Shown piece by piece: positions 11,625 through 23,057 of a stretch of DNA of 64,000 nt. The position numbers and the translations under genes were made by a program. This DNA comes from Thalassia testudinum (Eukaryota; Streptophyta; Magnoliopsida; Alismatales; Hydrocharitaceae). Where the stretch lies: NCBI GenBank assembly GCA_037157565.1, contig JAZHRO010000012.1, positions 61,061,501 through 61,125,500 of the forward strand, read 5' to 3'. Position 1 is the stretch's first letter. Each line of letters begins with the position of its first letter. A model generated the notes under the pieces. It was not told the DNA's origin, made no database searches, and worked only from the letters and a program-made list of their open reading frames with translations.

Positions 11625-12515
11625 TAAGACGTCTAGAGGGTTCACCAGACGTCTGTCCAGACGTCTGAAAAGAGAGCCAGACGTCTGAAAGTACCCTTCC
11701 TTTCCGCACTCACCGTACGCACGCCACACCTTTCCCCTCATCGCCTCTCCCCTCCCTACGACGCCCACTCCGCGCCACTCCATTACCCATGCCCTTCCCC
11801 TCACCTCCTCTCCCTTTATAAGCCCCCCTCCTCCTCTTCGTCTTACACCTTCACAACTGAGCTAGAGAGGGAGAGAGAGCGAGCAGAGAGTGGAGAGCAG
11901 ATCGTGGGTCTGAGCACGAGAGTGGAGGGTGCCGTGCTGCTCTACTGCAGTTTCTACGACGAGAGAAGCCTAGAGTGGTTCCGCAGAAGTCATTTTTTCG
12001 TGGAATCAGAGTCTGGAGTGACCTCCAGACGTCGAGGTGGACGTCCGAAGGTGGGATGAGACGTCTGGTAGAGATTTATTTTTCTTCCTGTATTTTCTCG
12101 GCCAAGTCTTGACAATGCACGCGCATGTGTCAGAGGTTAGGAGGCACATCGGAGCGAGGACCGAGGCAATTTCAGACGTCCGGGAGCATCTCCAGACGTC
12201 TGACGGAACCTTTGGACGTCGGCACTACATTCCAAACATCCGATAGAAGCTCCCCGAGAGAGATATGCCTGTGAGTTAGTTTAAGATGTCTGGGACCTCT
12301 CCTAGACGTCTGATTCCTATCAAACATTGTGTTTTTAGGCCTGTACAAGGCCCAAACGGTGTCGGTTTTCCGTAAATGAAACGTCTTCGTTTTCTATATG
12401 AATTTCTTCATGTAATGGTACCTTGTCTGTATCATCTGAAACCCTTTTTGACCTGTCAATCCATGTTTTAGGTCTCCAGTTCGTCAGGTGTACGGGACCT
12501 GCGAAGACGTCAGGA
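11625..12515 (+). promoter_or_regulatory. Cluster of GACGTC-core palindromes with a TATA box
   Basis: About ten copies of CAGACGTCTG or close variants lie between the two LTR F repeats, for example near 11646, 11657, 11676, 12027, 12059, 12174, 12193 and 12304. TATAAG at 11817-11822 is followed by a GA-rich leader. GACGTC is an ACGT-core site of the kind bZIP factors bind; whether it acts that way here is unknown. Confidence 0.45.
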
Positions 12516-12854
12516 GCTACTGTACGAGCCCCCATTCCACCCGGTTATCCTAGTAGAGTGGTTCTGACTATAAATCTCCAAGTTAAGAAAATATAGGCAA
12601 TTAGTTCAAACCTAGGATGTGAGATGAATCCTAGGAAGAAATAAACGTATGCTCTAGAATACATCTACTCAATTGAACCCTAGGTTGTGACATGAACACT
12701 AGGGCTAGAGAAAAATGCATGTGAATGATTGAGTAAATCATAAGTTGTCTGTATTATCTGGAATGAACCACATTATAAACAAAACTGTACTGTGATTGAG
12801 CTGCCTGTTCTGTATATATATATCAAACCGGATGTAGAGAAATTCATGTACAAA

Positions 12855-14048
12855 CCCTACGGGGAATGTAGAATGAGACAAGAATATCGTAGCACGGAGA
12901 ATCGAATGGTTCTGGATTTGCCGTCCACAGGCAGCCGTTAAGGGAAGTGAGCTAAGCTTCTTGTACATAGTACCGAAGAGAGCAACTATCCCTTGTAGTG
13001 TAGAGGGGAGCTTGCTGCCCTTGGGTTGAGACCCGGGGTGAGTTTGGCCACTCTACGTTGACTCCTATTGGCCCTCGCGTACGTGGTACCGAGGTGAGCT
13101 ACTTAGTGTAGGGGGGAGCCAGCCGCCTCAGGGGGCCTGGAGTTAGGCATGGACACCCTACATCGACTCTTGTTAGCCCGTTAGGCAAATTGGGATAGTC
13201 GGATGAGGGTACGCGGACTGTGAAGGGGCAAGACCCCTATTCTGCTCTGAGAGGGAAAGGCCCTGTGTTGTTCCGTACTGTATGTTTGGGTGTACCCGCT
13301 AGTGGAAATGACTGACCACGTGCCAGTGCAGGGTAGTTACCCGCGCGCTTATCACGTGTGCCATAGTCACCGCTACGTTGCGACCATGAGCTCGGGGTGG
13401 TAGACCGGGTGTAGGACTACCACGGAGGGACTCTCCCGGCCACGAGAGTGCCACGTGTGCATCCTACATCCCGGGAAACTGCAAGCAAGATTGTTCCTTT
13501 AGGGAACAAGAAGATTAAGTAATGTATTGGATCCTGATTAGAGATCTCTACACAGCAAACCGTTAAAAATAATTGGAATCGGAAAGTAATATGTTAAGCT
13601 ACTTTTTGAATGCATTTTATGTTTTAGCCACCACTCTACTCAGCATTAGCTGACTCCAGATGTATAACCTTGTACAGGTCAGGAATTTGAGCAGCCCAGG
13701 TCACCGGCTACTAAGGTCGCTAGGCCTAGTTGAGCCCAGCTATAGTTTCTGCTGCTAGTAAGTTTCTATAGTTACACTTTCCAGTACTTTTTTGCTGACT
13801 TCTCTATCATCTATGTACCAGTTTTTGGTTGTGATGGCTGTATTTCTGCTCTTGAAGGCATGTAATATTTTAGTATTACTGTTCTGTTTCTCCTTTGTTG
13901 CTAATGTCTTTCTGCTTAGTTACATTACTTGTGTGGTTGTGGATTGATGCATGTTATTTGGTTATTTTTCGTTGGACGACTGGGTCTTGGGATTAGTCGA
14001 GGCGAGCCGGTCTTAAGTCCTGTAGGGATCTGGGATCGGGTCGTGACA
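12855..14048 (+). repeat. LTR F internal repeat, copy 2
   Basis: Second copy of the 1.1-1.2-kb repeat, ending in the terminal CGGGTCGTGACA of the LTR. Confidence 0.7.
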
Positions 14049-14053
14049 GTTGT

Positions 14054-15474
14054 TTTTGATTTTTTGGGTTTTGATCTTTTATTATTTTCCAAGATATACT
14101 GAACGGTCGGTTGGTATGTTCTACCAAGCCTAGGGTTCAGATTACCTTGAAACTTGGTGTACACCTAAAAATATACCTAATCCTACTCAAGAAACATTTA
14201 TTTTATTTTTTTATGACTTTTTAAAGATTTTTATTTACTTACAAAGCAAACCAATTCTAGTCCTTGATGAGTGTTTTAACCTAAGAACCTAAGGCACTAG
14301 AATTTGTTCTAAGGGCTAAACATGCAATTTAAACATTCATGCATACTTAGCATGCATTTTGAAATATGTTTGATCATTTAAACATAATTTCTTACTCAAT
14401 TTCACTAAAATTAAGGTTTTGAACAGTTATGCACATTAAAAGTAGCTGACAAAGAATATAAAATGAGATTACAAACTATTCAAGTTAAATTAAAATCCAA
14501 TTTCAGTACACGAATGCTTGTACAAATTGTTCTAACACTAAACATAGGTCAGCTTCATATCTTCATCCAAAATCAACTTCAGATTTCTCTTAGACCAGCC
14601 AATTCAGTCCATCACCGTGGCTGAACTACTAAAACCAGCAGCTTCTGTTGCTGTTATAGCTACTGTCAATTTAATTGTAGCTAAAATTAGATCATGAACC
14701 AGCTGTTCAAATGTCCTACAATACAAAGTTGCAACTGTTGCTACTATCTCAGCAGTGATGTTGCTGATCTTACTCTGATTAGGTCAATTAGGACTGATCT
14801 GATCTTCAATTCAAATGATCAACTTGTGCTTTTTAAACTCAATCAAATATCGATCATGAAAATCCAAATCTACTTCAAATTCCAATCTAAATCAGATTTG
14901 CAAAACATCAAGAAAAGACTGATTTAAACTTTTTCTTATGCTATATACAACATAAAGAGAAAGTTCCAAATCAAAGTCTGAAATCCACTGAAAACATCCT
15001 CCAAACTTCAGATGCCTGAAATCAGGGATTGCTCCAAATAAGGTAGCTGCTGAGCAGCTCTTTGCTATACTGGAATGATGGAGATTTTCAATCAAAACTC
15101 ACATGTTCAAGCCATTGTTCAAAACATAATCGATCTGAAAATTCATTTGAAAATACATTCTAGTGTTGAAATCTTCATAAAAAATCCCATAAATCTCCTG
15201 AGATAAAGTTGAGAACTCTTCTAATTAGCGAGAAAATCAAGAGAAATTCATATAAGTCTTCCCCAAAAATACCTTGAAATACTAATGTGCTACTCATCTT
15301 ACATTATAGACAATGTAAGATAAGGATGCAAATCAGGATTTCAATGCAATAAATCCACATCAGAAGTATCTCAAACCTTTTCTGATCAATTTGGGATTCA
15401 ATCATTCTCATGTAAAGTTCAAACACCAAAGATAACTTTGATATACTCTATCTCTTACATCATAGAAAGCACGA
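14054..15474 (-). repeat. E1 5' LTR, middle portion
   Basis: Reverse complement aligns with about 51190-52230 of E2, including the CAAGTTTCATGGTA-like and GGCTTAGTAGAACATAC-like stretches. Short ORFs here are chance frames. Confidence 0.75.
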
Positions 15475-16409
15475 TGACGAGAGCCTCATCATGAGCCATA
15501 ACTAGCTCATTTTGACCCAATAAAGAAGATAAAAGCTCCTACATAACCTAGAAGAAGGCCTAAATGAAGGAATAAGTGCTCTGAGAAGAAAACATGAAAT
15601 AAAGGTTAAAACTGCAATTTTACCATTGCAGTACATAAACGGGATTTCTCAGAGGCAAAACATAGGTCAAATGGTCTAAATAAGATAAAAGTGGGTTGAG
15701 TCAATCAGAAATGGGTTCATGTGCAATTTAGGAATTAAATGACATTTGGTAACCCTAAAACAGACCCGCTTAAATCAACAAGGTTCCGGTTAGGATAAAA
15801 ATCAATTAAACCCTCTAAAAATTATGGAAAAATATCCTCTAGGGTTTAGAACACTTAATTTGGCCTTTGGAACCCAATTTGACCTAGATTAGGGTCCTAG
15901 CTCATCAATTGACCTAATTTGGGTTTTTACGCAAAATGTCCAGTCAAACGAGGTCAAACCTAAAATCCAACTTCACCATTGGATTCCTCAGGTCTAAATT
16001 AAATTTTTACCAAAATTTGGACCTAAGGAGAGGTCATCTTGACCTACTTTGCAATTTAGTACACCCAAATCATAATTTGGTCCCTATCTTTTGAAAATCA
16101 TTGAGAGAGCCCCCTAAGTTCCTCGCCACCTTTGCAATCAGGTCCTGCCGCCATTGTTAGGGCATAACCAACCTCCAGCGAGGTTTAGAGAGGGATTACT
16201 CTTTGATTCCTCAGAGATCCCCTCCCAGAAATGGAAGGAAGATTCTTTGAGGAATTCCCTTCCATCTAAGGCCAATCATGATCTTTAGTGTGAACCCAAT
16301 CTCTCATGCGAACGCACAAGGGATTTGGGTATCTAACCTCTTTCCTTCTCTAGCGAGCCATCAAAGACACAGGCGTGCCCTCCACGCTCTAAAAGCACGG
16401 CCTAGTGCC

Positions 16410-16417
16410 TATAAAAG
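16410..16417 (+). promoter_or_regulatory. TATA box of B 5' LTR
   Basis: TATAAAAG, 935 bp from the LTR start; the equivalents in A and C sit at about 926-930. Probably the Pol II promoter for the genomic RNA. Confidence 0.6.
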
Positions 16418-17291
16418 AACCCACACCTCCGACCGCTCATTTTTAGCTTGACTTGGCTGGACTTCCACCCCCAATTCGTCTCTTTCCTCTTCAGCCAAGT
16501 ACCCAGCGAGCTCCGGCGAGCCCCCCTCCCCTCCCTCTTCGCTCTGCCACAAAACCAGTGGTAGAGTTATCTTCCTGATTCTCCTCCGCGTCGCGCAACA
16601 CCCGCGCACGCTGCCTCAGCCCCGTCGTCGCCGCCGTCCTCCCCCACTGGGCAGCGTCTTCTCCAGCGACAGCAGGTACAGCTGTCTGCCTCTCCGTCCT
16701 CCTTCATCCCTACAATTAGGTTAGAACTACTCCCCATATTCCCCTCTCTCTTTTCCCCCTGTTATTTCATTTAATTGCCCCTCGACCGTCGCTGACCACC
16801 TCCATCTTCCTCGCCTCCGACCGACCTCCGGCGAGCCACCCCCACCATTCCGCCCCTCCACACGGCTCGCCAACCGTCTCATAAGCTCCGCCTCACCACA
16901 AGGAACAACCTCCGCCCATCCACCATCTCTCTACGCCTCCACCACAGCCCCCCGAACAACCCCACACCTCCGGCCACAGGTTGACCTAGGCACGCATGCC
17001 TAGGCCGCCCTGCGGCCTGCTTCACCGTGCACCACCTTCGCCGTGCCACGGCGAAGGTCCCCAGCTGGTCTGATTGAGCCGAGAGGCTTGTTTTGTGTGT
17101 GACAGTATCGATGCCCCTGCCGCCATTGACGACAGTTGAAGAAGCTTCAAAGCAGCTCCAAGCTTCAGGTGCTGCGCATTCGGGCAAGTGCTGTGAAGCC
17201 ATCTGATCCAGTAATCAACGCTAGCAGAGGATGCAACTGTGGCGATTTCACGAAGGTCTGCGGGCGCACGCGAGAGCGGGGCAGAGACTTT

Positions 17292-17358
17292 AGTCCCACA
17301 TCATTGAAATACGAGGCGCCGTTGTAGTATAAGTGGAATTTGTGTTATACGCTCGTTG
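17292..17358 (+). promoter_or_regulatory. U6-type (USE + TATA) promoter in B 5' LTR
   Basis: AGTCCCACATCA (17292-17303; one change from the plant snRNA USE), 24 nt, TATAAG at 17328, 30 nt, then G at 17358 as predicted start. A T4 run at 17603-17606 would end a 249-nt RNA. No earlier T4 occurs. Spacing equals that of Arabidopsis U6 genes, from memory. Confidence 0.55.
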
Positions 17359-17979
17359 CCTCCGAACGCACAGGGGTGAGGTCCCTCACCTGACCTACGC
17401 TTGCCTCGTCTGTGGTTTCATCTCGCGGATTTGGCGGGGTCCGACCCGACCCATCCTGAGCACACCTCGCGCATCACCCCACCTGCCGGTGCGCCTGGTC
17501 CCGGGTGTGAAATCCGACCCAATTACCCGTGTGGCTCTGGGAGAGCGTCCATGAGTGAATTTCTGAGAAAGAGAGACGTTCGGGTAGAGGGAAAGGGGTA
17601 GGTTTTGCTCTCTGTGTAGGCAGGCTGAACGTTGAGGAAGAAAGACTTAGCCGCGAAGAAGAAGAGAAGAAGTAGAAGAGGCTGAGCAAGGCAGAGAAGA
17701 GAAAGAAGGAGAAGAAAGAAGAGACCAAGGCAGAAGAAGCCTTCGCAGAAAGCCAACACAGAATCAGAAGAAGATAGAAGGAAGAACAGAAGACCAAGGA
17801 AGAGGAAGAAGCATTCGCAGAAGAGAAAAGAGAAGGAAAGAAGAAAGACTTAGCTGCTAAGAAGAAGAAGGAAGAAGAGAGTCCAAGGCAGAAGATGAAG
17901 AAGAAAAAGAGACTGCAGAAGAAGAAAGAAAGCAAGATCAAGAGAAGAAGAATAATCGAAAAGGGGAAAATACTTTTAA

Positions 17980-18005
17980 GACGTCTGATCTTGGGATCAG
18001 ACGTC
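17980..18005 (+). other. LTR hairpin, B 5' copy
   Basis: GACGTCTGATC, loop TTGG, GATCAGACGTC: perfect 11-bp stem. It covaries with the hairpins in A and C. Confidence 0.7.
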
Positions 18006-18238
18006 CAATTTGACTCTTTTTCCTGAATTACTTTTTAAATACATTTGAATTAAAGTTTTGAGTAAATTAGAGTGTTCAATTACATTTGAGATTAGTAGTA
18101 AATTCCGATTGCTCCCTGTGTTCGACCTCGGATACTCCAGTTTTCGAGTAATAAAAATTCTCTATTTGTTGACGACGCTTGATCACCTATACTATGACGT
18201 AATTAACTGTTAAAACACGATAGAGCGTGACAACAAAA

Positions 18239-18256
18239 TGGCGCCGTTGTCGGGGA
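18239..18256 (+). other. B primer-binding site, tRNA-Asp
   Basis: TGGCGCCGTTGTCGGGGA, one C-to-T mismatch to the complement of the plant tRNA-Asp(GTC) 3' end. Confidence 0.9.
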
Positions 18257-18344
18257 GCAACGCGCAATTTACCACTAGTCTCTACATTCTTTTCTTCATA
18301 TTGAACACTAACTTGCCCTACTTTACTTTGTTGTGATCTTGCAG

Positions 18345-18391
18345 GTATTTCACGAGAAAATCTCTCCCGCAAGTCAACCACTCCACGGCAG
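18345..18391 (+). other. Putative 47-nt mini-exon of B leader
   Basis: Flanked by a TTGTGATCTTGCAG acceptor and a GTAATT donor right after the PBS. Same arrangement in A (56 nt) and C (47 nt). Splicing is inferred from consensus and conservation. Confidence 0.4.
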
Positions 18392-19038
18392 GTAATTTCT
18401 TTTCTTCCTTAAACTATCCCCTAATTCTAAAAAGACAAAGAAGAAAATCAATTTAGAATCAATTGCCTGCTTTATATAGTAATCACCATCTTTAAGGCAA
18501 ACATTTCCTAATTTTGCGAAAATTTTTCAAATCGTCTTGAAGTTGGAGTGATTTTTTAGATTTCATCCCACAAATACATGTGCCTAATTGAAAACACGCT
18601 TAATCTTGGCGGACAACACACTTCTTGTTTTTAAGTCCAAAGAGAATTTTTGTTCAAAAAGAAAAAGAGGATTGGAAATAGAACCAAATTAGGGTTTCTA
18701 CAGTAGGGTCTTGAAGTGCTAGTCACACATGCCTGCATAAAAGGAAATAAACCCTCCCGCATCAGTGTGCTACCCAAGCCCTTGGTTGAAGAGATCTAAA
18801 CAAGACAAACCCTAAAAATTGAGTTCTAAAATCACTTGAATCTTAAAATTTCTGGACCTAATAACCTGGGAGTCGAATCAGGGTGATCTCTAGGCTCCAA
18901 ACCTAGAATCATTCTGCCATCTATAGGACAGGTTAGGTGAAGTTGACCCCTTGGGTCAACCAACCTCTAAATTAGGTCACAACAGCAACACAGGTAAAGT
19001 TCAAGTGAGAACCCTAAAAGCACCTTTGAAATAAAAGT
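18392..19038 (+). other. B leader, diverged noncoding part
   Basis: A/T-rich untranslated sequence with short stretches shared with A and C (for example AGTTGACCCC..GGGTCAACCAACC, itself a short inverted repeat). No ORF of interest. Confidence 0.5.
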
Positions 19039-19276
19039 GGTAGACTTAAGAGGTCAAGGTCCCCATTCTGGTCTACCTAGAATCTCAGTGACAAGAGAGG
19101 TCGGGTGGGGGAAACCCTGTAACCTGTGAGGACACTCTACCGTGTAGGGGTCTTTGCGGGACTCTCCCTCTCTGGCTGCCCAGGTAATTCTCAGGTGGAC
19201 GATCTTCTGATCCAGGGGTCCATCTGCCCCGAACTTCCATAGTCATCCAAACATCTTTGGGTGTCTTGATTGGGTC
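19039..19276 (+). other. Conserved leader block, B copy
   Basis: Runs from GGTAGACTTAAGAGGTCAAG to CTTGATTGGGTC; near-identical blocks at 23058 (A) and 36603 (C). The flanks GGTAGAC and GTCTACC at the start can form a 7-bp stem. B differs from A and C by roughly a dozen changes, including an indel. Possibly a packaging, dimerisation or splicing signal; function unknown. Confidence 0.7.
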
Positions 19277-19398
19277 AAAAAGCAGCTCCAGTCCACCATC
19301 TTTTCTCTTTAGAGCACACACACACATTTTCAGTGGGACACGTTATTCATATCTGATCGCTTCATAACACATCTTGATTCAAACTCTGATTCTACATC

Positions 19399-19693
19399 TT
19401 GATTCCACCACCTGATCCAAAAATGCAGCCAAACCACCTAGGACTACCATTCGAGAAACCTGAATGTCGGAGATCCATGAGAGATAAAATAATTGAGGAT
19501 GCTATGAAATTCTATGAAAATGAAGAAACCTCAACAACAGTAGGAAACATTCAGGTTGATGTCCCAACAACCACGACCTTTGTCATAACTTGTGCCCAAG
19601 TACTATTAGCAGAAGCCAACAAATGATCAACTCGTGACTTGCTCATTACTGCATACATTGAGATAGAAAAACTGCACAATCTTGAATACCTCC
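19399..19693 (+). pseudogene. Unknown ORF of B, N-terminal part (cut by A)
   Basis: Frame from 19399 (ATG; a second ATG at 19423 precedes QPNHLG) to a TGA at 19624-19626 where A has Gly, then open to the A insertion at 19694. It matches the start of the A ORF (23492 onward): shared IQVDVPTTT and KLHxxEYL. Removing A and one target repeat leaves the frame open into 29582-30753. Not recognised by me as a known family; it replaces gag-pol in this element type. Confidence 0.6.
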
Positions 19694-20619
19694 TGATGAG
19701 AACCTCATCATTAGCCATAACTAGCTCATTTTGACCCAATACAAAGGATAAAAGCTCCTACATAACTCAAGGAAAGGCTTAACTCAGAGAATTCTGAGTT
19801 TAAGGAGAAAACAAGTCATAAGGGGTAAAAATGAAATTTTACCAGTATAATCTGCATACAGGGTAATTCAGGGTCCAAACATAGGTCAAAGCAACTTAAT
19901 AAGAATAAAAGTGGGATGAGATGATCTAGCAAGGGCTACAGCAATTCCAAGGAACTAAATGATAATCTGTAACCCTAAAACAACCCACTTCAATTCACGA
20001 GGTTCGAGGCAAAGTAAAAATAGAATAAACCCTCTAAAATTCATAGAAAAATAATCTCTAGGGTTTAGAACCTTCAATTTGGCCTTCAGAACCCATTTTG
20101 ACCTACATTGAGAACCATGCCCAATTAATAACTTAATCTGGGTTTTCGCATAAATTGACCGGTCAAACAAGGTTTAATATAGAAATAAAATTCACCATCA
20201 GATTCCTTAGGTCCTAATTAATCATGTATAAAAACTTGAGCCTAAGAAGAAACCTCCTTGACCGACTTTACACTTTGGTCCTCATATATTTACTTTTTGG
20301 CCCTCAACTTTTGAACCGTCGCATTTTGGCCCCTAACTCTCCTTCGTTCTTTGCATTCAGGTCCCCCCTGCAAAACCGGCCAGCACCATGCTCCGGCGAC
20401 CTTGCGCGGAGCATGGCGCCGCGTAGGGTGAGGGGGAAAGCCTGGCAAGTAAACCAGGGGTGCCCTGCGTTGTCAGCCGTCGCAGGGACACCCCCCTGGT
20501 CGCTGTAGCCCACCATACCGGCCGTGCGAACGCACGGACGGTATGGGTTTTCGTCTCCGGCCATCCTCCGGCGAGGGAGACACGTCGTCTCCCTCCACCT
20601 CCCTCCCTGTTTTGATCCC

Positions 20620-20627
20620 TATAAATA
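20620..20627 (+). promoter_or_regulatory. TATA box of A 5' LTR
   Basis: TATAAATA, 926 bp into the LTR, followed by a C-rich leader. Confidence 0.6.
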
Positions 20628-20922
20628 CCCCCGTTGCTCCACAGACCGGGGCAGCTCGGATCTGACGGAGAAAACCCCCAACTTTCCTCTCTTCTCTCTC
20701 CGGCAGACGCTCACCAGCTCCGGCGGTTCCTCCCCCTCCTCCTCTTCGCTCTGACGCAATACCAGCAGCAGAGACTTCCTCCCCTGCTCTTCCCGCGCCA
20801 CGCCGTACCCAGCTGGCACCTCTCTGGCTCTCTGCTCGCCGCCGCCCCTTTCCCTGAGCATCTTCTTCTCCGGCGACAGTCGATACGACTGTCGCCCTAC
20901 TGCTCCCCCTTCGTCCCTGCAA

Positions 20923-20928
20923 GTAAGT
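20923..20928 (+). other. Putative 5' splice donor in A leader
   Basis: CAA|GTAAGT, a near-consensus donor. C has CAA|GTAGGT at the same place (34424); B has lost it (AATTAGGT). With the acceptor at 22493 it would remove a 1.57-kb intron that contains the PBS. Confidence 0.4.
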
Positions 20929-21516
20929 TAGAACTACTTCCCTTCCTCTCCTCTTTCTTTCCCCGGTTTCAATTTGTTCAATTAAGCCCTCGACCGACCC
21001 TGACCATCGTCACCCCCTTCGTCTCCGGCCACCCTCCGGCGAGATGTTTCCATCGCTCCACAGCCTCACACACCTCGCCGACCCTCACCGAACCTCCGCC
21101 TCATCACACTGAGCACCCCCCACCCCTCCACTGCCACTCCACACCTCCGTAACGCTCCCCCGAACAGACCCATTCCTCCGGTTGCAGTCCAACCTAGGGC
21201 TGCCGCCAGACACCACCTTGCGGCCTGCCGCGCAGCTCCTCACCTTCGCCGTGCCACGGCGAAGGTTCCCCAGTGGTTTGATCAGGCCGAGAGGCCCTAT
21301 TCGTGTCTGACAGGTTTTGAGGTTCGACCGCCATTAACGCACATTGAAGCAGCTTCTCCCGCGCTCCAGGCTTGAGGACTCCAGGTCTCCAGCTGCTGCG
21401 GATTACGGGGAGTCTTGCGAAGGCAGCCAGCCAGCAACCTACGCAAATCGAAGCCGCAGCTGCAGAAGCTAGGCCGCGGTCTCCCAGCAGGCGCACGCGA
21501 GGAGAGGTCTGCGTTT

Positions 21517-21583
21517 AGTCCCACATCGGTAAGCCTCACAACCTTTCCACTGTTTAAATTGATTTTGTGCACTAGCCTGACTG
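21517..21583 (+). promoter_or_regulatory. U6-type (USE + TATA) promoter in A 5' LTR
   Basis: AGTCCCACATCG (perfect plant USE, 21517-21528), 24 nt, TTTAAAT at 21553, 30 nt, G at 21583 in GCCTCAGCAC. T4 at 21821-21824 would end a 242-nt RNA. Confidence 0.6.
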
Positions 21584-21926
21584 CCTCAGCACACGGGGTG
21601 AGGTCCCCTTCACCCGCCCGGTTACCCGGTCTCGTCCGCGCTCACGCCCCGCGGACCTGACCCGACCCGACTTAGACTGACCTGCACTCCTCGCCCACCA
21701 CGCACGCCGGTGGGCCTGGACCCGGGCGTGACCCGAACCCGATTACCCGGCAGCTCTGGGAGAGCTTTCCCAAGAGTGGTTTCAGAGAGAGAGAGACGCG
21801 GGGGGAGAGGGTAGAGTAGGTTTTGTCCTCTGACGTAAGCTCTGAAGTGTGCAGGCACAGGTGAAGAAGAAGAACCGCGGAAGAAGAAGGAAGCTGAGGG
21901 AGACACTGTAGCAACAGGCAGTTTAA

Positions 21927-21952
21927 GTCGTCTGATTTGGAAATCAGACGAC
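21927..21952 (+). other. LTR hairpin, A 5' copy
   Basis: GTCGTCTGATTT, loop GG, AAATCAGACGAC: perfect 12-bp stem. Confidence 0.75.
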
Positions 21953-22404
21953 GTCCTGAAGGGAAAAGAAGAAAGAAGGAGGGGCGACGTCCTCACTGGA
22001 AAAAGGAAAAGAAGAAAGAAGAAGATCTGAAGAACTGAAAGAAGAAAAACAAAGAAGAAAGAAGAAGATCTGAAGAACTGAAAGAAGAAAAACAAAGAAG
22101 AAAGAAGAAGAAGGAAGAGCATCACCACTGCAGAAGAAGAACATCACCTCTGCAGACAAAGAAGAAGAAGATCTGAGACGAGGAGAAAACAAAGAGAAAA
22201 GAAGACAACAAATTCTTTCTCTCTCTCTTTCTTTATTTTTGTAAAAGAAACATGTATATTTCTAGAATACAACTTGCTCCCTGAGTTCGACCTCGGGAAC
22301 TCTTTTCCGAGTAAAAAAAAATTATATTTGAAATGTTGGCAATAACTGGCTATACTACAATGCTATAACAATAAAACCAGGTTGCCCACGAAGCGTTTCA
22401 TTTT

Positions 22405-22422
22405 TGGCGCCGTTGCCGGGGA
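22405..22422 (+). other. A primer-binding site, tRNA-Asp
   Basis: TGGCGCCGTTGCCGGGGA, exact complement of the plant tRNA-Asp(GTC) 3' end, 4 nt after the LTR. Confidence 0.95.
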
Positions 22423-22493
22423 GCAACGGCTATTCTAGAGGTAAACATTCCTGTTTCTTTTTAATTTCTGATAATCTCCTCTCTTTTGTGTAG

Positions 22494-22549
22494 AAAACTA
22501 CAGGAAATCAAGAAGACAAGCAACCGCACGACAACCACTCTGAGGACAG
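22494..22549 (+). other. Putative 56-nt mini-exon of A leader
   Basis: Acceptor CTCTCTTTTGTGTAG ends at 22493; donor CAG|GTAAAT at 22550. Contains CCACTCT, shared with C. Confidence 0.45.
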
Positions 22550-23057
22550 GTAAATTTTTCCTCTCGCTATTAACCCCTAAACTCTAAAGAGGAAGAAAAG
22601 AAAAGAACAAGCAATATAGGGCTAACCTGTCTTCCATACTTAGTAACCATAAAGAGTTGCATGTTTTCAACTCATTAGTCCTGCACACTATTAAGGGTAT
22701 TTAAGGGCTAACACATTCTTGCTTGAGCCCTAATTACCCAACAAAGAACTAACTGGACCAAGTAGAGCCAACATAAGATTCAACGTTAGGGTTTTAGAGA
22801 CACACTACTTAAATCAAGAATGGAGAAAATCCAAAAGAAGTGTGCCTAAACCATTGATTGAAAATACCTATTCAAAGAAAACCTAAAACAATTGGCTCTC
22901 TAAACACTTGAACCCTAAAAGACAAGACCTGAAAGCTCTCAAAGAAAACAAGAGGTAAAGTTGACCCCTTGGGTCAACCAACCTTAAATTAGGTCACTCT
23001 TTGCACTTAAAAAGACTAAAGTTCAAGTGAAACCTTAAGCACCCTGATCTTAAAATT
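22550..23057 (+). other. A leader, noncoding
   Basis: A/T-rich untranslated sequence similar to 36103-36602 in C. Contains the GTTGACCCC..GGGTCAAC inverted repeat. Confidence 0.5.

Larger units (their letters stand above)
10337..14048 (+). mobile_element. Solo LTR F, Tekay/Del-like (Gypsy chromovirus), with internal duplication
   Basis: Starts TGAAATGACCCGTTG and ends GGGATCGGGTCGTGACA, with a perfect 5-bp target duplication GTTGT at 10332-10336 and 14049-14053. The end text is typical of Tekay/Del LTRs. Two internal copies of about 1.1-1.2 kb (10517-11604 and 12855-14048) both run from CCCTACGGGGAAT to the terminal GGGTC.TRACA. Between them are a TATA box and a cluster of CAGACGTCTG-type motifs. 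Because the 5' 170 bp do not recur ahead of the second copy and no PBS or gag-pol is present, I read it as one solo LTR. The alternative is a tiny element with two 1.2-kb LTRs. Confidence 0.65.
15475..18235 (+). repeat. B 5' LTR
   Basis: Begins TGACGAGAGCCTCATCA (TGATGAG in the 3' copy). Organisation: TATA box at 16410, C-rich leader, U6-type promoter at 17292-17358, a GA-rich tract of about 350 nt (17610-17960), hairpin at 17980-18005, end near 18226-18235 just before the PBS. Compared with the 3' LTR it keeps about 190 bp (near 17575-17769) that the 3' copy lost. Confidence 0.85.
19694..22400 (+). repeat. A 5' LTR (2707 bp)
   Basis: Begins TGATGAG, AAC, CTCATCA and ends GCGTTTCA. Contains a TATA box (20620), a GT donor in GCAAGTAAGTTAG (20923), U6-type promoter (21517-21583), GA-rich tract (about 21780-22200) and hairpin (21927-21952). 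Confidence 0.95.

Noticed and set aside
17474..17941. Minus-strand ORFs of poly-Ser/Phe/Leu (also 21622-22128, 28799-29368, 35116-35797, 46078-46731)
   Set aside because: They are reverse readings of GAA-rich tracts in LTRs; low complexity, no conservation of a start.
20634..21152. Pro/Ser/Leu-rich ORFs in C-rich LTR leader (also 27700-28329, 33914-34651, 44981-45568)
   Set aside because: Open because of base composition; protein not conserved between A and C in a manner suggesting selection, and no known domain.
22405..22422. tRNA-like sequence
   Set aside because: It is the complement of a tRNA-Asp 3' end, a PBS, not a tRNA gene.
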